A DNA stretch of 30,365 nt from Planctomycetota bacterium. GTDB lineage: Bacteria > Planctomycetota > SZUA-567 > JAFGNG01. Below are positions 1-8,481 of the stretch, in pieces (position 1 is the stretch's first letter; each line of letters opens with the position of its first letter). The notes below the pieces were generated by a model. The model was not told the origin of the DNA. It did not search any database and saw nothing but the letters and a program-made list of their open reading frames with translations. The position numbers and the translations under genes are program-made. The stretch covers positions 1 to 30,365 of the forward strand of contig JAFGNG010000212.1 of assembly GCA_016927125.1 (NCBI GenBank), written 5' to 3'.

Positions 1-696
1 CACATACCCCCCGTCGGCGGTAAACCTGCACGGTGCCGAAGGCAGGTATAACATGCGCTTATCATGCAGCAAGACCGGGGAGGTCTCTGAGAGATTCATT
101 ATGCCTGGCACCTGGTCCTGCCGGCGCGCCAGCATCCCCTGGTAATCCTGGTAATCCTGCCGGAAAGCAAACCCCCCACAGGCGAGCACCAGGAGGCAGG
201 TTCCCCGGACCAACCAGCGAAAATTCCCCAGCGACAGTAGCGGTTCCAGCAAGACTATAATCGAAACCACCCCCGCAAAGAGCCAGGCCGGACGGATTAA
301 AAACCAGTAAAAGCCTTCTTGGCCTTCCGGCACACTCTGATAGGCGTCAAAGACAGCCCAAATTGCGAGGAGAATGCAGAGCCCCGGAAGGATTAAGAAC
401 CAGTGGTAAATTTTCCCCCGGGGAAGATGCAATGCTGGCAGGGCGATTAGAAGGAGAACCGCGAAGAGCGGCGAATTCATGGCAATCAGCAAACCGCCGA
501 AATGCTTGTTTCCTGCCAGAAGATAATATGCTGCGAAAAGCCCCAGCGCAATTAAGAGAGTAAGCGCCCACCTCGCAGGGGAGGCTTTACCGCGCAGGAG
601 CCGCGGTAGCAGCAAGGCTAAGGGTAAAGCGACCAGCGCATTGGTCAGCGGGGTTGCCAGGGCCGGGATGGACTGCAACCACTCGTTAATCAGCAT
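1..696 (-). CDS. Multi-pass membrane protein, C-terminus beyond the window edge
   Basis: An uninterrupted frame starts at ATG 696-694 and is still open at base 1, giving 232 residues with no stop. About six hydrophobic segments can be read, near residues 8-28, 42-62, 65-88, 92-113, 130-154 and 160-178, so this is an inner-membrane protein. After the last segment the chain becomes soluble, with a cysteine in the motif SAPCRF about ten residues before the edge. I do not recognise the family. The soluble part lies mostly outside the window and probably holds the domain that would identify it. The ribosome binding site is weak. The gene follows the 753-1844 gene in the same direction after about 56 bp and may be co-transcribed with it. 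The reading frame and membrane character are well supported; the function is unknown. Confidence 0.72.
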   Translation of the reverse strand, partial: MLINEWLQSIPALATPLTNALVALPLALLLPRLLRGKASPARWALTLLIALGLFAAYYLLAGNKHFGGLLIAMNSPLFAVLLLIALPALHLPRGKIYHWFLILPGLCILLAIWAVFDAYQSVPEGQEGFYWFLIRPAWLFAGVVSIIVLLEPLLSLGNFRWLVRGTCLLVLACGGFAFRQDYQDYQGMLARRQDQVPGIMNLSETSPVLLHDKRMLYLPSAPCRFTADGGYV

Positions 697-752
697 AAAG
701 TTCCCAGGTCATTCTTAATGTTTAATTTCCCGTCGGCGCTTAATCGGGAAGC

Positions 753-1844
753 TTACTTGCCTATGTATTTAGCCTGCAGGACTTTCTTGTCTTCTGGATT
801 TTCCCGTAAGAGCCACTTGTCAATATCTTCTTCCGGAAGTTGGGGGCAGAAGAATACTTTAGTTCCATGATCAACAAAGTCATCCTCCGGCTGCCACTTC
901 AAATATCCTGGATAACTTGCTATGGCCAGATCAAAGATTCGGCCGGGATCATTTTCCGGCAGCGCTGCCACTGCCGCCTCGGTTTCTGGAGAATCAAATC
1001 CCAGATCAATAGTAGTACCGGCATAAAAATATAGCATCGATGCCAGCGGTTCGCTCTTAGTATAATTACTAGCTTGTGCGGTCAGCAGGGTGACTCCGCC
1101 TTCGTCCATGGTAAATTTCACGGCGCTGCCGGGATGAAAAATAATCAGCGGGCTTCGGATCATTTTAGCTTTGGAGCCATAGACATGGAGGGTGGCCTTA
1201 CCCCCGCCCTGGCTCAGTTCAATCCGGGGACTGTAGAAGGTCCCTCCGGAAATCGTATAGCTGCCTTCCGCTTCCGGATTATGCCCTACCAGCAACACCC
1301 GGCTGATATACATCTTGGTATCATCCGATTGTACTACTTGGCAAGGGGCGGAACCGGTGCCCATCCCGCCGACGACCAGGCTGCCTTCCACCTTGACAGT
1401 GCTGCGGTCAGCAAGGCTGATCTTAATCTCACCACCCGGGGCGTCACCTTTGGCGGCGCGGTCATAACCGAGATTGCCATCAACCGTGAGGCGGGCTTCT
1501 CCCGTAAGGGTTAATTCCGCACCCGCGTTTTCACCAATGCCCATTTCCAGATCGCCTTGAACATTGACCGAGACATTCTTTTCCAAAAGCAGGGAGCCGT
1601 GGCAATCTTTACCAATCCCCAGGGAGAGATGGTGTCTTACATTTACCGCTGCGTTTTCCGCTATTACAGCACTGCCCCGCGCTCCGCCCTTGTCGGCATC
1701 AACTCCGATCTCGATATCATCATAGGAATTACCCTGGATGGTGATATTCTCCTCATTGATCCGGGTTACCTCGGCTTCGCCCGCTGCTGCCAGGCTAAAA
1801 TTTACCACTATTAATGCCATCGCAAGTATGATAAATAAACGCAT
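753..1844 (-). CDS. Secreted beta-helix-like repeat protein
   Basis: This 363-residue protein begins with a clear signal peptide (residues 1-21, ending in LAAAGEA). I chose ATG 1844, not the in-frame ATG 22 codons upstream, because it puts the signal peptide at the N-terminus and has an AAAGGA site just before it. Residues of about 25-230 are low-complexity Gly/Val/Ser/Thr-rich repeats with the rhythm V-x-G-x-L-x-x-G-x-G-x-x-A-x-L. This resembles the autotransporter-like, PEP-CTERM-associated beta-helix repeats common in Planctomycetes and Verrucomicrobia. No PEP-CTERM motif, lipobox or autotransporter barrel is visible at the C-terminus, so it is probably secreted or periplasmic. It is divergent from the secreted protein at 2201 across a 356-bp intergenic region. 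Secretion and repeat character are firm; the exact family is an inference from pattern. Confidence 0.7.
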   Translation of the reverse strand: MRLFIILAMALIVVNFSLAAAGEAEVTRINEENITIQGNSYDDIEIGVDADKGGARGSAVIAENAAVNVRHHLSLGIGKDCHGSLLLEKNVSVNVQGDLEMGIGENAGAELTLTGEARLTVDGNLGYDRAAKGDAPGGEIKISLADRSTVKVEGSLVVGGMGTGSAPCQVVQSDDTKMYISRVLLVGHNPEAEGSYTISGGTFYSPRIELSQGGGKATLHVYGSKAKMIRSPLIIFHPGSAVKFTMDEGGVTLLTAQASNYTKSEPLASMLYFYAGTTIDLGFDSPETEAAVAALPENDPGRIFDLAIASYPGYLKWQPEDDFVDHGTKVFFCPQLPEEDIDKWLLRENPEDKKVLQAKYIGK

Positions 1845-2200
1845 GGTATTTTCCTTTATCTCTGCCCTTTGCAACTTGCCAAATTCCCAATGATCATCTG
1901 TTAAATCCATACCGACTGATTCACGGCATTTTACTGTTGAGACACCCTCAAAACAAATATAAAAAAATAAGTCTTCTGGCCGGGCGTCTCATGGCCACCA
2001 TAAAAACCATAACAATATAAGGATTGCGGTCAGTTTTTGTATTGATATATTGCAAGTTGCAACGATTTTACTTGAGTTACGGTGAGAAATTAATTTGCAA
2101 AAGGGATTTGATGAAATAATATTATATAGGTTAATAGTAACCCGTTAGACTATTGTAGCTTAATTCGCAGAATCAAGGCTAATATATAGAGGAGATTTTT
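1845..2200. other. Divergent intergenic region with inverted repeats
   Basis: This 356-bp AT-rich spacer separates two divergently transcribed genes for secreted proteins. It contains an exact 11-mer in opposite orientations, GCAAGTTGCAA at 2052-2062 (+) and at 1869-1879 (-). A 10-nt imperfect inverted repeat with one mismatch lies at 1938-1947 and 1982-1991. A short inverted repeat AATAGT/ACTATT lies at 2133-2138 and 2149-2154. I see no coding frame with gene-like properties and no convincing sigma70 promoter for either gene. The repeats could be operator sites serving both genes. Confidence 0.5.
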
Positions 2201-3214
2201 ATGCGATCTGCGGCCTGCATCATTGTATTCCTGCTTTTGATTCAACCCCAGATACTCGCCCACCTTTGTAATGACGTCTTCATGCAGGCCAAGGATAACC
2301 TGGCGGTGAAGGTTGATATCCGCGATGGCCAGCTCCGCATCGGCAAGGAAGCGGAATTCAGGGTATATCTCTTGAATACCATGGACCGAGAGATTGCCAG
2401 CATTTACCTGGAAGTCTTAACCGAGCATTTTATCCCTACCGTAACTCCCTCGCCTTCCTGGGCCTCCTACCCGAGCTTGCAAACCAAGGATAAGGGCGGC
2501 AAGAAGGAATATTTCACCGTCAAGCTTCAACGCAAGGAAAATCTGCCTGACGGCCAATATGAGATCAAGCTGCGCCTGATTGATGCCCCCAAAAAAAATA
2601 GCAAGGTATTCAAAACTCTGGATCTCAACGAGGCTTCCGGGGTGGGGGTGATCCCGGCGACAACCAGCGTCGTGATTGATGGCAAGGCCGAACGGGAAGA
2701 ATGGCAGGATGGTTTCCTCTGCCAGGATTTTTATACCTATGAACAAGAAAATGTGGGTGCCAGGAAGAACTTTTTAACCAATCAGCCCGCTCAGGAAAAG
2801 ACCCGCTTCCGACTGCTTTGCGACGACAAGAATCTTTATTGTCTGATTAGTTTTAGCGATGCGGCTGACCCGGCCAAGCAGGATTCAACCACTATTTACC
2901 TCGCCCACGATATGGATGACAAGCCGGCCACTATTACTATTGATCGCCATAGCCTGGCGGTTGCATGCAGCCAGCCCATGACAGGTATTATCGCCAAGGC
3001 TACCGAATCTAAGAAAATGATTGAATGCCAGATCCCGTTTTCCGCCCTCGGGCTGTTAAAAGATACAGGCCAAGAGCAGACCGATGTCATGCAATTTCTG
3101 TTAAATTTCACCCGCAACCTGACCATCAATGGCCAGAAAAAGGTGCTTTACTGGCAAGGCAATGACCTTTCTTTTCTCGACCCGGTTATTTATGGCTGCT
3201 TTGTTAAGGAGTAA
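2201..3214 (+). CDS. Secreted protein with C-terminal CBM9-like domain
   Basis: The product is a 337-residue exported protein with a signal peptide at about 1-20. Residues of about 30-150 resemble an immunoglobulin-like beta-sandwich (K-V-D-I-R-D-G-Q-L-R-I, then F-R-V-Y-L-L-N). Residues of about 155-335 fit the CBM9-like carbohydrate-binding family: the start V-I-D-G-K-A-E-x-x-E-W, a central F-R-L-L-C-D-D-K-N-L-Y, and the late E-C-Q-I-P-F-S-A-L-G strand. Such domains bind glycans or occur as accessory modules of extracellular enzymes; no catalytic domain is visible here. An AGAGGAG ribosome site precedes the ATG. The stop lies 5 bp before the ATG of the next gene, so the two are probably translationally coupled and act at the same place in the envelope. 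The domain call is from sequence pattern only. Confidence 0.72.
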   Translation: MRSAACIIVFLLLIQPQILAHLCNDVFMQAKDNLAVKVDIRDGQLRIGKEAEFRVYLLNTMDREIASIYLEVLTEHFIPTVTPSPSWASYPSLQTKDKGGKKEYFTVKLQRKENLPDGQYEIKLRLIDAPKKNSKVFKTLDLNEASGVGVIPATTSVVIDGKAEREEWQDGFLCQDFYTYEQENVGARKNFLTNQPAQEKTRFRLLCDDKNLYCLISFSDAADPAKQDSTTIYLAHDMDDKPATITIDRHSLAVACSQPMTGIIAKATESKKMIECQIPFSALGLLKDTGQEQTDVMQFLLNFTRNLTINGQKKVLYWQGNDLSFLDPVIYGCFVKE

Positions 3215-3219
3215 ATGAT

Positions 3220-3858
3220 ATGCGCCTGCACAAATCTATGATGATGCTTACGCTTGCCCTGCTGTTATTATCCTGCTCCGCTTTCGCCGCGCAGTCTCTG
3301 ACCCTGCAACCCGGGCCAGTAGAAACTGAAGCTTTCTTTACCCAAGGGCAAGAACCAACCTTCTTTCCCAAGCAGGGTACTATCGGATTATTATGCATCG
3401 CTGACTGTAACACCTTTGCGATTGCGGATCTCAAGCAGGTCACCCTGCTCGACCAGGAAAACAAGCCTTTGCCTTTGACGATAGAAAGTTCCACCATCTT
3501 TAAAGAATTTGATGAAATCTCTGAACTTACCTTCTGCTGCATTGTTCCTGCGGAGTCTGTCAGTGAAGACAGCAGGTTCGTCCTGCAATGGGGTGAGGAT
3601 ATCGAAGGTGAAAATGCTACGATTGAAAAAATTATTCTCAATCCGCAGGCCCGCAACCGCTACCGCAGGCTGAGGCTCGCTACCGATGATGCAGCCGCTG
3701 CCTCATCTGCCGGCAGCCTGGGCACGATCATGGTAATCGCTGACAAGAATGCGGATTTCTATTTCCTGTGGTACCTCTTGCCCATCGCCTGCATCTTGGT
3801 TTTATTACTAATCGGCAAAGCCCGAAGTCATAAAAGAATCTCCCCGGTCAGGACTTAA
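3220..3858 (+). CDS. Exported protein with C-terminal membrane anchor
   Basis: This 212-residue protein has an N-terminal signal sequence (about residues 1-23, ending in SAFAAQ) and one C-terminal hydrophobic helix (about residues 182-200) followed by a basic tail, K-A-R-S-H-K-R. That gives a periplasmic or extracellular domain of roughly 150 residues tethered by a C-terminal helix. No known family is recognised. Its AAGGAG ribosome site lies inside the last codons of the upstream CBM9-like gene and only 5 bp separate the frames, so it is translated with that gene. The anchor could hold a complex with the upstream soluble protein at the membrane; this is inference from the gene order. The C-terminal segment lacks the V-P-E-P signature, so it is not a PEP-CTERM signal. 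Confidence 0.72.
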   Translation: MRLHKSMMMLTLALLLLSCSAFAAQSLTLQPGPVETEAFFTQGQEPTFFPKQGTIGLLCIADCNTFAIADLKQVTLLDQENKPLPLTIESSTIFKEFDEISELTFCCIVPAESVSEDSRFVLQWGEDIEGENATIEKIILNPQARNRYRRLRLATDDAAAASSAGSLGTIMVIADKNADFYFLWYLLPIACILVLLLIGKARSHKRISPVRT

Positions 3859-3915
3859 CTGGGGTTTTTTACTTCCTTAAATACCTCCTGGCATTAATAA
3901 AATCGAGCCTGCCGC

Positions 3916-5292
3916 ATGAATATTCGCAAGATTATTTCATTGCTGTACCACCAGGCTGTAACCGGCAGGCGGCACTGGCGGCACCTGCAAAACCTTAAAG
4001 AATGGCAATGGCTGCCCCCCGGACAATTACAGCCGATCTGTGAACAGAGGCTCCGAGATTTACTTGCCCATGCGGGCAAACATGTTCCCTACTATGCAGA
4101 GGTGCTGCGCCAGGCCGAAGTCATTGATAGTAACGGCCAGGTGAATCTGGAAAACTTCTCTCGGATCCCCCTGCTTGATAAAGCAATTATGCGCGAGAAT
4201 CTTGACGCGATTAAATCCGATGATTTCTCGCGCAGGCGGGGCATTGCCTTTAGCACTTCGAGCGGCACCACCGGGGAATCAATCCAAATTGTCCAGGATC
4301 GGGGGTACGCGGAATGGAATTATCCGGTCAAGCTGCTCGGGGATGAGTGGAGCGGTTATAGCTTCGGGCAAAAGCGGGTATTGCTCTGGGGCGCGGAGAC
4401 GGTCACTGAAGGAAGAAAAGAGCCTCTTCAAACCAGGATGCAACGCTGGCTCAATAACCAGCTCTGGTTAGACACCTTCCGCATGACCCCGGAGGATATG
4501 GCGAGGTATGTCCAGATTATTAATCGCGTCCAACCGGTGCAGATCCTTGCCTTTCCGGAAAGCATTTATGACCTCGCTAATTATCTCAAGCGCAACCACC
4601 TGACGATCTTTTCCCCCCTTTCAATCCAGACTTCTTCGGGCACCCTCTTTCCGCACATGCGCGCAGTAATTGAAGAGGTCTTCCGCGCTCCGGTATTCAA
4701 TCGCTACGGGGCGCAGGAAACCGGCGCCATGGCTTATGAGTGCGAGCACCATTCCGGCCTGCATGTCTTTCCGCCGGAGCATCATCTTGAGATCCTGCTG
4801 CCTGACGGCTCTCCTGCTGGACCCGGGCAGGCGGGAGAAGTAGTGGTCACTTTACTCTCAAATTACATTATGCCAATCATCCGTTATAAAATTGGCGATA
4901 TTGCGGCCTGGGCTGGAACGCCCTGCCCCTGTGGCAGAAGCTGGCCACTACTCAAGGAGATTGAGGGGCGGGTCAGCGGCATTTTCATTTCCCCCTCAGG
5001 GGCAAGGGTCCATGGCATCTACCTGGGTTACCTGATGTTCTACCGGGATTGGGCAGGCAGGTTCCAGATTATCCAGGAAGACTATGAGTTAGTTAGGATG
5101 ATAGTCGCGCGGATTTATGAAAATGGCAAACCCAGGGAGCCGGCTCATGATGAGATGGCTGAGATCGAGGAAAAGATCCGTCTGGTCTTGGGAGAGGGAT
5201 GCCGGGTAGAATGGGAATTCGTGGATGAAATCACTCCCACCCCAGCGGGTAAGCATTGTTATATCATTTCAAAGGTTGCTGAAATAACCTGA
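3916..5292 (+). CDS. PaaK/CapK-family adenylate-forming enzyme
   Basis: The 458-residue product belongs to the phenylacetate-CoA ligase-like branch of the ANL superfamily, which activates a carboxylate with ATP to an acyl-adenylate and often transfers it to CoA. Visible motifs are the phosphate-binding loop STSSGTTG (residues 113-120), the adenine-binding NRYGAQETG (262-270), RYKIGD (323-328) and a zinc-like CPCGRSWP motif (337-344). The closest type is the CapK group found in polysaccharide gene clusters, so the true substrate may be a sugar- or lipid-linked acid and not phenylacetate. The N-terminal 100 residues are the usual helical region. It stands alone after the secreted-protein pair and converges on the lipoprotein gene at 5316. 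No strong ribosome site is visible before the ATG. The family is firm; the substrate cannot be told. Confidence 0.85.
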   Translation: MNIRKIISLLYHQAVTGRRHWRHLQNLKEWQWLPPGQLQPICEQRLRDLLAHAGKHVPYYAEVLRQAEVIDSNGQVNLENFSRIPLLDKAIMRENLDAIKSDDFSRRRGIAFSTSSGTTGESIQIVQDRGYAEWNYPVKLLGDEWSGYSFGQKRVLLWGAETVTEGRKEPLQTRMQRWLNNQLWLDTFRMTPEDMARYVQIINRVQPVQILAFPESIYDLANYLKRNHLTIFSPLSIQTSSGTLFPHMRAVIEEVFRAPVFNRYGAQETGAMAYECEHHSGLHVFPPEHHLEILLPDGSPAGPGQAGEVVVTLLSNYIMPIIRYKIGDIAAWAGTPCPCGRSWPLLKEIEGRVSGIFISPSGARVHGIYLGYLMFYRDWAGRFQIIQEDYELVRMIVARIYENGKPREPAHDEMAEIEEKIRLVLGEGCRVEWEFVDEITPTPAGKHCYIISKVAEIT

Positions 5293-5315
5293 CCCTTCAT
5301 TTCAAATTTAATTAC

Positions 5316-6536
5316 CTACTCAACACGCCGCTCTCGAACCGGCCGGATGCGTTTAAGTTTAAACTCACGCAAAACGTCTCGAATCTCTTCACTGCATTCT
5401 TTATCCTGTTTCCGGGCGCGTTGGAGAAAGTGGATCTGTTTGCCATCTTCAAAATTACCCAAGGCCTGGTAAATCTCCGCACGCAGATACGTAGGCGTCT
5501 CTTGCTTATCTAAAATACTTTTTAGCTGCGGGGTAAAAGTAGATGCTTTGAGTAAACCGGTTAAGATAACGCTGTAATACTCTACCTCTGGGTTGGGGTG
5601 GGCAAGGGATTGCTTAATTAATTGATGGAGATCGTTTAAATTATTATCGCCGGCTGAACCAGACTTAATCCAGATTGCAACTCCGTGTAGCAATTCCACT
5701 GAATCCACCGGCTCAATCGGGGGTGCTGCTGGCCGAGGCCATTGCCCGGTTTGAAGATAACCCCCATACTGCACCCAGTTCTCTGGATTATTCTTAAGGA
5801 AGGCGTAATGGCGGATGCGGCGGCCGCCCAGGGAGGTATCCATGCGGAGATTCCGGTAGGCCCCTCCCTCTAGGTCAGCCAAAACCCCGCTGTTGCTGCT
5901 AACGTTGCGGTTAATCTTGTCATAGTCGGAGAAGATATTAAGGACGCTGTCACTGACGGATTTGAGGGCATCGAGATTGACCTCGGGATCATGCGGGGTG
6001 CCGAGGAATAACACCTGCCGGAAACGAACCGGCGAATAACTTTCCCTGATTTGCACCGCTGCTTTGTTGACGATGATAGTGCCGGCGCTATGCGCCAGGA
6101 TGTCAACCGTCCTGTTGCCGCTTGCTTCCCCCAGGAATTGCCGGCAAAGTCCGATTAGTCCTGAGGCGGCATTCGCTGTCGAGGTAGTCGAGGCTATCGA
6201 ACGAGTAAAATCCAGTCCTCCCCAGTTATAAAAAACGGCAAGGTCTTGACCGCCCTGGGCGCGCACCTGGCCAAGGAATCGGCAGCTTTCTTCAAGGTCA
6301 CCGGAACTGATCCCTGGAATCATAATCAGCAGATGGCTGCTCTTCTGAAATGCCTCCTGCTGTTCTGGCGAGAGATTATCTCCGCCCAGTAGCCAGACTT
6401 TTTGGGGAAGCGCAACGTTTTTACTAAGCAGCGGTGTTTTGAAACTGGTTCGACAGCCTGTCAGCGTGAGCAAAACCAATCCAACAAAACAAAACAGAAT
6501 CAGGCTGGGTGAGTGTGTTGTCCTGGGGAAATTCAT
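5316..6536 (-). CDS. Lipoprotein with alpha/beta-hydrolase domain
   Basis: The product is about 406 residues. A signal peptide ends in the lipobox LTGC with the lipidated Cys at residue 28, so it is membrane-anchored on the periplasmic side. Residues of about 68-270 are an alpha/beta-hydrolase of the PGAP1/DUF900-like type: strand L-L-I-M-I-P-G-I, then the nucleophile elbow ILAHSAGT with Ser150, where Ala replaces the first Gly of GxSxG. A candidate acid is in F-S-D-Y-D and a candidate His in R-I-R-H-Y. The last 110 residues are helical and HEAT-like. A TTG six codons upstream (6554) is an alternative start. The ATG at 6536 was preferred because it gives a compact signal peptide. It lies 59 bp downstream of the radical SAM gene and is probably co-transcribed with it. 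Confidence 0.75.
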   Translation of the reverse strand: MNFPRTTHSPSLILFCFVGLVLLTLTGCRTSFKTPLLSKNVALPQKVWLLGGDNLSPEQQEAFQKSSHLLIMIPGISSGDLEESCRFLGQVRAQGGQDLAVFYNWGGLDFTRSIASTTSTANAASGLIGLCRQFLGEASGNRTVDILAHSAGTIIVNKAAVQIRESYSPVRFRQVLFLGTPHDPEVNLDALKSVSDSVLNIFSDYDKINRNVSSNSGVLADLEGGAYRNLRMDTSLGGRRIRHYAFLKNNPENWVQYGGYLQTGQWPRPAAPPIEPVDSVELLHGVAIWIKSGSAGDNNLNDLHQLIKQSLAHPNPEVEYYSVILTGLLKASTFTPQLKSILDKQETPTYLRAEIYQALGNFEDGKQIHFLQRARKQDKECSEEIRDVLREFKLKRIRPVRERRVE

Positions 6537-6595
6537 TTTTAAGCGCTTACCCAAAGCCTGTTTTCCGCTATCTAATCAAACCAGGTAACAGCAAT

Positions 6596-8158
6596 CTATT
6601 TATCAAAAACCCGGGTGCTTCTCTTCAACTTCTCGCTGAAATTGCCCTTCTTAAAAGCCTTATGCCAGTTCTTGATAATAAAATACCCAATCGAGCCGAT
6701 GACATCATTGCGCCAATGGCGGTACCACTTGCGCCACCGGCTGCGCAAATTGACCAGCGGCAGCATGGCTACCGGGAAACGCAGCGTATTAATGGCTACG
6801 CCCAGCATTCTTCGTAAGCGGTAGAATTTGCCCATCAAGGTAAGCATGGCTTCGTGGATCTCTTCAGGAGTGAGCGGCGGATCAGGGACGATGATAGGAA
6901 AATTACCATCGTAATATTCCCAGCCGATCTCCTGGTTGGATAATACCCTGCCATCCTTTTCCAGCCTTGCTCGCAGCTCCGTGCCGGGCAGTGGCACCGG
7001 CAATAGAATCTGAACTGTGTCCAGCCTGGCCTGGTGGATAAACTTTCTAAACCGTTTGATTCTTTCCTTAATATCCATCTGGAATTCAACCCCCGGTCTC
7101 ATGGGATAACCGAAGATAAACATGCCATGCACCAGAAAGCCGTGTTGATGAAATATCTGTGCTAATTCCACCATCTCCGAGGCCCGCAAACTTTTGCCCA
7201 TGGCCTTGAGTTCCTCATCAATCGGCGACTCAATCCCAATCGCCAGGCTTCGGATGTTGCATTCGGTCATTGCGTTCAGGAGTTTCTCGTCGCGGGCGCA
7301 GTCCAGCCTGATTTGGACAGTGATAAACAAGCGCAGGCCCATGCGGGCCTGGTAATCTTTTATCAATTCGCAAAACCGCAATGTTTCAGCCCGGTCCTGG
7401 GCGAATTGGTCATCGACAATGAAAAAATCCCTGGCTTGATGGCTTTCTACCAGGTAACTGATCTGCGCGGCCAGCCGCTCCGGAGTGGCGCAACGCGCCC
7501 TGCCCTTGATGGCGCAGAATTCGCAATTCATGCCGCAGCCGCGGATGCGATTGATCGGATAGACCGTGACCTTGGCAAAGCGGAGCAGGCCGAAATCGGG
7601 CAGCGGCAGGTTTTCAAAATCTTCCATGGGTTCACGGGGTTTAGTGCTAAAGATTTTGTTATTTTCAAGATAGGTTATTCCTTGAACTTTTTGCAGGTTA
7701 TCCCCGGCCTGATGCGCTTGCAAGAGTTCACAGATTGTTAATTCGCCTTCCCCGTTAACCACGACCTCAAGGCCATTACGCAAAGGTTCTTCCGGCAGGG
7801 CGTCAAGATGGTGCCCTCCCCCGATCGTAAATACCCCGGCCTGTTGATAAAAGCCGGCGACCTCCATTAACCGCGGGACAGTGCAGGAAAGCCCGCCGTA
7901 AAAACCGACCGCGTCAACCGGGCGCATCTCTTGGAGGGCGGCATGATCAGGCTTGCCTTCCTCATCTACCGGGCCGGGAAAGCGATAGTTATTCTCATCA
8001 ATAATCTCCACATCCCAGTCCGCCAGTTTGTTGACGCTGCTGGCCACGCAGAGGGGCCCGAGGGCGGTGGTTTTCTTGGCAATATGGCTATAAACATTAA
8101 ACGCCGGGTACTTCGGAATAATCATCCGAAACCGTTTTCTCTGAGCAAATATTTCCAT
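6596..8158 (-). CDS. B12-binding-type radical SAM protein
   Basis: This 520-residue protein has the architecture of cobalamin-dependent radical SAM enzymes. An N-terminal Rossmann-like domain (about 10-150) contains the T-T-A-L-G-P-L-C-V-A-S segment and the G-G-G-H-H and N-G-E-G-E-L motifs. The radical SAM barrel follows with RGCGMNCEFC, placing the 4Fe-4S ligands at Cys208, Cys212 and Cys215. Later motifs include I-G-I-E-S and F-G-Y-P. The last 80 residues are basic and aromatic and could touch the membrane. Family members methylate or rearrange lipids, tetrapyrroles or antibiotics; the substrate cannot be told. A GGGGGAAAG ribosome site precedes the ATG. The lipoprotein hydrolase follows in the same direction, suggesting a shared envelope-related task. 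Confidence 0.85.
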   Translation of the reverse strand: MEIFAQRKRFRMIIPKYPAFNVYSHIAKKTTALGPLCVASSVNKLADWDVEIIDENNYRFPGPVDEEGKPDHAALQEMRPVDAVGFYGGLSCTVPRLMEVAGFYQQAGVFTIGGGHHLDALPEEPLRNGLEVVVNGEGELTICELLQAHQAGDNLQKVQGITYLENNKIFSTKPREPMEDFENLPLPDFGLLRFAKVTVYPINRIRGCGMNCEFCAIKGRARCATPERLAAQISYLVESHQARDFFIVDDQFAQDRAETLRFCELIKDYQARMGLRLFITVQIRLDCARDEKLLNAMTECNIRSLAIGIESPIDEELKAMGKSLRASEMVELAQIFHQHGFLVHGMFIFGYPMRPGVEFQMDIKERIKRFRKFIHQARLDTVQILLPVPLPGTELRARLEKDGRVLSNQEIGWEYYDGNFPIIVPDPPLTPEEIHEAMLTLMGKFYRLRRMLGVAINTLRFPVAMLPLVNLRSRWRKWYRHWRNDVIGSIGYFIIKNWHKAFKKGNFSEKLKRSTRVFDK

Positions 8159-8270
8159 AATTACTTTCCCCCTACCTTAAAACAGGAGATGAATCGTTAT
8201 TAAATATTATTTCTCAGTACTTCCCAAAGATAACCTCCCCTGCCGAGGGAATGCAAGAATTAAATGGGTG

Positions 8271-8299
8271 GATATCAAACAATTATTGCTATATGTCAA
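8271..8299 (-). promoter_or_regulatory. Candidate promoter of the radical SAM/lipoprotein pair
   Basis: On the minus strand a perfect -35 TTGACA (8299-8294) is followed after 17 bp by GATATC (8276-8271), a weak -10 matching three of six consensus positions. It lies about 110 bp upstream of the radical SAM start. The -35 is strong and the -10 poor, so this is tentative. Confidence 0.35.
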
Positions 8300-8370
8300 T
8301 TGTTAATATTTAGCCCGCTAGTAAGGTTATTGCTATTTAGATAAAACGGCTGATGTTTTGATTTTAACAG

Positions 8371-8414
8371 AAATAAAAAAAGCTGGAAAGGTAGATTGAA
8401 TTGCCTCTCCAGCT
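8371..8414 (-). terminator. Rho-independent terminator of the sigma-factor gene
   Basis: Arms AGCTGGAAAGG (8381-8391) and CCTCTCCAGCT (8404-8414) pair with one mismatch. Read leftward, the stem is followed by an uninterrupted six-T run (8380-8375). It lies about 70 bp past the stop of the sigma gene, which is the transcript it should end. Confidence 0.85.
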
Positions 8415-8481
8415 TATAGTAATGTTGTTTTCCTCTGAGCAATCATTACGCCCAAAGTTACTCTTTAAGATAGCATAATCA

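Larger units (their letters stand above)
8159..8481. other. Intergenic region between two leftward genes
   Basis: This 323-bp AT-rich spacer lies between the sigma-factor gene, which reads leftward into it, and the leftward radical SAM gene. It holds the sigma-gene terminator (8371-8414) and a candidate leftward promoter (8271-8299) for the radical SAM/lipoprotein pair, so the two transcription units are separate. No additional gene is seen. Confidence 0.6.
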
